Shown: positions 7,149 to 10,444 of the stretch, one piece after another
Layout: each line of letters starts with the position of its first letter
Numbering within the stretch: the first letter of the stretch is position 1
Assembly (NCBI GenBank): GCA_019348435.1
Contig: JAHWJM010000058.1
Coordinates: 1-10,444 of the forward strand
Direction of reading: 5' to 3'
Length of the DNA stretch: 10,444 nucleotides
Source: Actinomycetota bacterium
GTDB lineage: Bacteria > Actinomycetota > Thermoleophilia > Solirubrobacterales > Solirubrobacteraceae
Translations under genes and position numbers: made by a program
The notes under the pieces: model-generated
The model's database searches: none
Told to the model about the DNA's origin: nothing
Seen by the model: the letters and a program-made list of their open reading frames with translations, nothing else

Positions 7149-7667
7149 TCAGTCGTCCGTGAGCAGCTCGCCGTGCCACCCGGCGTATGCGACGAGCTCG
7201 TCGCGCGCCAGCAGCGGGATCGCGTAGGCGGCGGCGGCATCACGCGCGCGCTTGAGCGGTCGTGCGAAGTCCAGCGGGTTGTACGCGTCGAGCAGCCCGA
7301 TCGGGCGGGCGAACTGCGCGCGAAAGCCGGTCTCGCACTCGACGATCCGTCCCCAGGCGACGATCGCGCCCCAGACCGCGTCCCGCGCCGGCAGGTCGGG
7401 CTCCTCGGGCAGCTCGTAGTACGCGGAGAGCCCGCAGTTGCAGTTGGCAAACGGCGCGTCGTGCCCCCGCAGGGCCCAGCACTTGGCGACCGCCACGCGA
7501 TCGTCGCTCGTCGGCCAGGGCATCGGCTTGACGCGCGGCGCGATCATCGTGCGGGCAGGCGTCGGAACGAACCGGCCGGCAACGAAGATGCCCGAGTACA
7601 GCCCGGCCCGCCGCACGCCCCAGCGGCGAAAGCCGACGAGCGGCCGCTCGACCGGCTCGACGTTCAC
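7149..7667 (-). CDS. Conserved hypothetical protein with Cys/His metal-binding-like cluster
   Basis: The 172-residue protein is soluble and I cannot name it. It opens with VGFRRWGVRRAGLYSGI, has a basic middle, and then a cluster Cys63-x5-His69-x6-Cys76-x-Cys78 in AKCWALRGHDAPFANCNCGL. This is followed by AVWGAIVAWGRIVECETGFR and an Ala/Arg-rich C-terminal region with ARPIGLLDAYNPL. The order W-R, A-x-C, H-x-A-P, C-x-CG(L/I)YA, WG-x-V-x-E resembles small uncharacterised proteins I know from actinobacteria. A Zn or Fe site is plausible from the spacing but not shown. GTG at 7667 is the start: the first strand begins a dozen residues later and no other start lies upstream. It lacks a clear Shine-Dalgarno, but the TGA of a possible small reading frame overlaps the GTG by 4 bases, so coupling could initiate it. 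Confidence 0.75.
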   Translation of the reverse strand: MNVEPVERPLVGFRRWGVRRAGLYSGIFVAGRFVPTPARTMIAPRVKPMPWPTSDDRVAVAKCWALRGHDAPFANCNCGLSAYYELPEEPDLPARDAVWGAIVAWGRIVECETGFRAQFARPIGLLDAYNPLDFARPLKRARDAAAAYAIPLLARDELVAYAGWHGELLTDD

Positions 7668-7774
7668 GTCACCGTCGGCGGTGGCTCGGGTGCGGGCGGC
7701 AGGGGCTCGGGTGGCGGTGCGGTCACCGGCGCCGGGCGTTGCGTGATTCGTATGGGCCTTCCGATGTCCCCCAT
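7664..7774 (-). CDS. Possible 36-residue proline-rich leader ORF
   Basis: On the minus strand an ATG at 7774 opens a frame MGDIGRPIRITQRPAPV followed by TAPPPEPLPPAPEPPPTVT, and stops at TGA 7664-7666. The stop overlaps the GTG start of the next minus-strand gene (GTGA). A 10-bp direct repeat, GGCTCGGGTG (plus strand 7683-7692 and 7704-7713), underlies the two Pro-Glu-Pro segments. No Shine-Dalgarno is seen before the ATG. GC-rich DNA often gives proline-rich frames by chance, so this may be noise. If real, it could be a leader peptide whose Pro stretches slow the ribosome and set expression of the downstream gene. Confidence 0.3.
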   Translation of the reverse strand: MGDIGRPIRITQRPAPVTAPPPEPLPPAPEPPPTVT

Positions 7775-7798
7775 GCGCCGGGATGGGATGCTACGCGA

Positions 7799-8094
7799 GT
7801 GAGCGACGCACCCGATCTCCCACCCGATCCCGAGCCCGAAGCCGAGCGCGGCGACGTGCGCGACGACGTCACCAAGGAGCTCGCGCGGCTGTTCCCCGAG
7901 GAGCGCATGACGCGGATCGTCGAGCGCCTCGGCATCGACAAGAGGAGGACGCCCAGTTCCTCGTCGACCTCATCAGCGCGACGTTCACCCGTGGCATCGA
8001 ATTCGGCGCCGTCGAGGTGACGGCGCAGCAGATCGAACTCGGTCAGGACATCGCGCCGACGAAGATCGTGATCGCGCACGTCGACCTGCCGTAA
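7799..8094 (+). pseudogene. Small unrecognised gene interrupted by a one-base frameshift
   Basis: From GTG 7799 the first frame reads VSDAPDLPPDPEPEAERG and on to LARLFPEERMTRIVERLGIDK (48 codons). The same style of coding then continues in the -1 frame from base 7942: EEDAQFLVDLISATFTRG, IEFGAVEVTAQQIELGQ, DIAPTKIVIAHVDLP, stop 8092-8094. Both halves have strong G/C third positions and read as natural protein, while the out-of-frame tail (RRTPSSSSTSSARR) does not. Joined, the product would be 98 residues: an acidic Pro-rich N-terminus, a helical middle and a beta-rich C-terminus. The break is at AAGAGGAGGAC; one extra G (AAGGAGGAGGAC) would restore D-K-E-E-D-A. A base-call error or a recent mutation is most likely. 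A programmed shift is possible but there is no slippery heptamer. I do not recognise the family. Confidence 0.7.
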
Positions 8095-8100
8095 CGACGC

Positions 8101-8148
8101 CGCGAGCGCGCCCTCGATGAGGTCGCGGGGCCGGAGAACGCGCTCGCG
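8101..8148. terminator. Ten-bp stem hairpin between convergent genes
   Basis: CGCGAGCGCG at 8101-8110 is the exact reverse complement of CGCGCTCGCG at 8139-8148, separated by 28 nt. It sits 6 bp after the end of the plus-strand frameshifted gene and 22 bp after the end (8171) of the minus-strand transporter. The place between convergent ends suggests a shared terminator. No T-run is present. Confidence 0.5.
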
Positions 8149-8170
8149 CGCGGCTCGTCGCAGGGGTCGG

Positions 8171-9310
8171 TTACCCAGACAACTCGGGGCCCGGCTCGTC
8201 ATCTGTCGAATGCCGTTGCGCATCTGGCGCCCCTGAAGGCCCCTCGCCCGCGTCATCGGTGCGCTCGCGCATGAACCCGAGCGTGGCGGCCGCGACGGCG
8301 ACCGCCGGCGCGGCGACCATCGCGCCGATGATGCCGGCCGTCACACCGCCGGCGCTCACCCCGAGCAGGATCGCGATCGGGTGGGCGTCGACCGCGCGCC
8401 CGACGACGACGGGCTCCAGCACGTTTCCCTCGAGCTGCTGCACGGCGATGATCGCCGCGAGCACGAGCAGCGCGGCGACAGGGCCGTTGGCGACGAGCGC
8501 GACGAGCACTGCCGCCAGGCCGGTGACCGTCGCACCGATGACCGGGACGTACGCTCCGAAGAAGGTCAGCAGCGCCAGCGGGATGACGAACGGCACGCCG
8601 ATGATGACGAGCGCCAGCCCGATCAGCACCGCGTCGAACAGGGCGACGATCGTCTGCCCGCGCAGGAACCCGCCGAGCGCCCTCCAGCAGCGCGCGCCCA
8701 GCTCCTCGACGTCGCCACGGCGCGACGACGGCGCGAGGCTCACGAGCCAGCGCCAGATCCGGTCGCCGTCCTTGAGCAGGAAGAACAGCAAGACCAGCGC
8801 GAGGAGCAGTCCGACGAGGGCCTCGACGAGCAGGACCGCCCCGGAGATCGCGCCGGTCGTGATCGCGCTGATATTCGAGCGCACCGTTTCCTGGATACGG
8901 TCGACGCTTCGGTTGATGTCGGCGTCGCTGAGGCCGACGGGACCCTGTTGGAGCCAGTCCTGCACCTCCTCGATGCCGTCGTTGAGGCTGACGTCGAACT
9001 CGTCGATGTCGGAGAGCCCGGTCCAGACAAGCGCCGCGAGCGCCGCGAGGACGACGAGCGCCACGAGCACGACGAGCAGCGCGGCCAGTCCGTCGGGAAC
9101 GCCCAGCCGCCGAAGCGCGGCCGCGGGTAGCTCGAGGAACGTGGCAAGGACGATGGCCAGCAGGATCGCCAGCACCACGAGGCGCAGCTCCGACGCCAGT
9201 CGCAGCGCGGCGTAGACCGTCGCGCCGATGACGAGCAGCCACAGGCACGTCTCGCCGAGCCGGCGCAGGCGCGGGCTCGGCCGGTGCGCCGGGGAGGACC
9301 CGGCGCTCAC
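8171..9310 (-). CDS. AI-2E family (PerM/TqsA-like) transporter
   Basis: The 379-residue polytopic membrane protein follows the AI-2E (UPF0118) layout. Two N-terminal membrane helices come first (LWLLVIGATVYAAL, LVVLAILLAIVLATFLEL). A third (LAALLVVLVALVVLAALAAL) precedes a soluble loop of about 70 residues (DIDEFDVSLNDGIEEVQDW). Next is a hydrophobic hairpin ending in LLFFLLKDGDRIWRWL, then FLRGQTIVALFDAVLIGLAL and the conserved GAYVPVIGATVTGLAAVLVAL, then QQLEGNVLEPVVVGRAV. The C-terminal 35 residues are polar. The family contains the autoinducer-2 exporter TqsA, but also Na+/H+ antiporters and proteins of unknown substrate, so substrate is open. GTG 9310 overlaps the TGA of the upstream dehydrogenase (GTGA), which points to translational coupling and fixes the start; longer frames upstream run through the dehydrogenase. 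Confidence 0.9.
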   Translation of the reverse strand: MSAGSSPAHRPSPRLRRLGETCLWLLVIGATVYAALRLASELRLVVLAILLAIVLATFLELPAAALRRLGVPDGLAALLVVLVALVVLAALAALVWTGLSDIDEFDVSLNDGIEEVQDWLQQGPVGLSDADINRSVDRIQETVRSNISAITTGAISGAVLLVEALVGLLLALVLLFFLLKDGDRIWRWLVSLAPSSRRGDVEELGARCWRALGGFLRGQTIVALFDAVLIGLALVIIGVPFVIPLALLTFFGAYVPVIGATVTGLAAVLVALVANGPVAALLVLAAIIAVQQLEGNVLEPVVVGRAVDAHPIAILLGVSAGGVTAGIIGAMVAAPAVAVAAATLGFMRERTDDAGEGPSGAPDAQRHSTDDEPGPELSG

Positions 9311-10308
9311 CGCCGCGCGTGGACGAGCCCGGCCGCCACGGCGGTGGCGCCCGCGGCCGCCGCACCGATCGCGCGCCGATGCAGGTTGAGCCACAGCTGG
9401 GTGCTGCGCCGCCTGGCCCGATCGCCGAAGATCCCGTGCGCGCCGTAATCCGCATCGTCGTCGAGCGGCTCGGTGAGGTAGTCCGCGCGGTCGGGTGACA
9501 GCGGCCGCTCCGCCATCTGCTGCGATCCGTATCCGTTGCGGGCGAGGTAGCGGTCGACGTAGGAGGGGACCAACCAGCTGCCGAGGATCGTCTTGACCGT
9601 CGGCCACCCGACCCAGAGCTCGGCCCGATCATGCTCGGCCGCCCACAGGATGGCGTCGGCCGCGAGCTCGGGCTCGAAGATCGGCGGCACCGGCTGCGGA
9701 TGCTGCGCCAGTCCCAGCACGCGGACCCAGCCGAACTGCGTCGTGTTGTGCGCCGGCAGCTGGACGATGCTGGTCCGCACGTGCGATCCCTGGTGGCGCA
9801 ACTCGACGCGCAGCGACTCGGTGAAGCCCTTGATCGCATGCTTGCCGGCGCAGTAGCTCGCCTGCAGCGGGATGGCACGGCGCGACAGCGCCGAGCCGAC
9901 CTGCACGATCACGCCGCGGTCGCGCGGCTCCATCCGCCGCAGCGCCGCCAGCGTTCCGTGCACGGTCCCGAGGTAGGTCACGTCCATCACGCGGCGAAAC
10001 TCCTCGGCGCTCGTCAGCCGAACCTCGCCGAGCACGGCGGTCATCGCGTTGTTCACCCACACGTCGATGGGTCCGAGTTCTGACTCGATCCGCGTCGCGG
10101 CCGCGTCGACTTCTTCCCAGTTCGAGACATCGGTGGGCACGGTGAGCACCGTCGCCCCCTCGCGCACGAGGTCCTTGGCCAGATCGCCCAATGACTCCTC
10201 GCCGCGGGCGAGCAGCGCCACCTTGGCGCCGGCCCTCGCGAACCGCCTGGCGGTGGCACGACCGATGCCGGCACTTGCGCCGGTGACGACCACAACAGCG
10301 TCCTGCAT
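9307..10308 (-). CDS. Short-chain dehydrogenase/reductase with C-terminal extension
   Basis: The 333-residue protein has the classical SDR core in its first 240 residues. The dinucleotide loop is TGASAGIG (9-16), Asp60-Val61 caps the adenine pocket, and VWVNNA is at 83-88. The catalytic Ser139 is in VGSALS, with Tyr152 and Lys156 in SYCAGKHAIKGF. Arg35 after the second strand (ALLAR) favours NADP(H). About 90 more residues follow, with YGAHGIFGDRARRRSTQLWLNLHRRA and an Ala-rich, weakly hydrophobic end (AIGAAAAGATAVAAGL) that may touch the membrane. Typical SDRs are about 250 residues. I start at ATG 10308, because GGAAGGA stands 6 bases before it; an ATG at 10314 is too close to it, and a further ATG at 10365 has no site. 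The substrate is unknown. It is coupled to the AI-2E transporter downstream and divergent from a gene starting near 10432. Confidence 0.92.
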   Translation of the reverse strand: MQDAVVVVTGASAGIGRATARRFARAGAKVALLARGEESLGDLAKDLVREGATVLTVPTDVSNWEEVDAAATRIESELGPIDVWVNNAMTAVLGEVRLTSAEEFRRVMDVTYLGTVHGTLAALRRMEPRDRGVIVQVGSALSRRAIPLQASYCAGKHAIKGFTESLRVELRHQGSHVRTSIVQLPAHNTTQFGWVRVLGLAQHPQPVPPIFEPELAADAILWAAEHDRAELWVGWPTVKTILGSWLVPSYVDRYLARNGYGSQQMAERPLSPDRADYLTEPLDDDADYGAHGIFGDRARRRSTQLWLNLHRRAIGAAAAGATAVAAGLVHARR

Positions 10309-10372
10309 TCTCATTCCTTCCGTCGTGATCCGCCTTCCCGTTTTGCGCGCGACGTAGGCGTCCACACCAATG

Positions 10373-10386
10373 TTTGTGCCCGCAAA
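10373..10386. promoter_or_regulatory. Near-palindrome in divergent promoter region
   Basis: TTTGTGCCCGCAAA is a 14-bp inverted repeat with one mismatched pair. It lies in the 123-bp space between the minus-strand dehydrogenase (start 10308) and a likely plus-strand start at 10432. TAGGGT at 10395-10400 could be a -10 element for the plus-strand gene. An operator role is inferred from position only. Confidence 0.3.
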
Positions 10387-10431
10387 GCACCGGTTAGGGT
10401 TGGCTCAATCCACCCGGCCGAAGGACGCGTC

Positions 10432-10444
10432 GTGATTCGTGATG
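10432..10444 (+). CDS. Probable 5' end of a plus-strand gene (GTG start)
   Basis: GAAGGA at 10420-10425 is followed six bases later by GTG at 10432, then ATT CGT GAT until the window ends. The Shine-Dalgarno spacing is good and the position, divergent from the dehydrogenase, is natural. Only four codons are visible, so nothing can be said of the product. Confidence 0.4.

Noticed and set aside
7723..8256. A 177-codon minus-strand frame
   Set aside because: It lies antisense to both halves of the frameshifted gene, whose plus-strand reading is more protein-like.
8253..9878. A 541-codon minus-strand frame
   Set aside because: It is an alternate frame across the transporter and dehydrogenase genes, Arg/Ser/Pro-rich, without domains.

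Overview
The window is very GC-rich chromosomal DNA, with strong G/C preference at third codon positions, many GTG starts and closely packed genes. The gene set (PucR-type regulator, YihY/BrkB membrane protein, CsoR/CopZ, thiolase/acyl-CoA dehydrogenase, cupredoxin-like lipoprotein) fits a free-living actinomycete-type bacterium. A deep-branching Thermoleophilia/Solirubrobacterales host is my guess, not something the sequence proves. I see no insertion sequence, integrase, tRNA, rRNA or CRISPR array, and no convincing new multi-gene system. The unusual material is small-scale.

Layout. 2-382 (+) is the C-terminal end of a PucR-like regulator. 426-1229 (+) is a YihY/BrkB-family membrane protein. 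1274-1762 (-) is an MpsC/DUF2294-domain protein that sits directly behind csoR (1777-2070, -). CsoR is divergent from the copper chaperone gene copZ (2149-2355, +), and the gap between them holds a CsoR-type operator, TACCC-n5-GGGTA. Right after copZ, where a copper ATPase gene is often found, there is instead a start-less fragment of a ribosomal protein S1 domain on the minus strand (about 2376-2567).

2617-6409 (+) is a run of four same-strand genes: acetyl-CoA acetyltransferase, HAD-IB phosphatase, acyl-CoA dehydrogenase and MarR regulator. It looks like a fatty-acid or acyl-CoA degradation block with its own regulator. An 18-bp perfect palindrome lies just upstream of the acyl-CoA dehydrogenase. 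6489-7085 (+) is a lipoprotein with a cupredoxin fold in which two of the four expected copper ligands are replaced, followed by a poly-proline tail.

7149-7667 (-) is a conserved hypothetical with a Cys/His cluster, preceded by a possible 36-codon proline-rich reading frame that overlaps its start by 4 nt. 7799-8094 (+) is a small unrecognised gene interrupted by a one-base frameshift at an AGGAGG sequence. 8171-9310 (-) is an AI-2E-family transporter translationally coupled (GTGA overlap) to an upstream short-chain dehydrogenase (9307-10308, -). A further plus-strand gene probably begins at 10432 and leaves the window. Hairpins at 7097-7131 and 8101-8148 sit exactly between convergent gene ends and probably act as bidirectional terminators.
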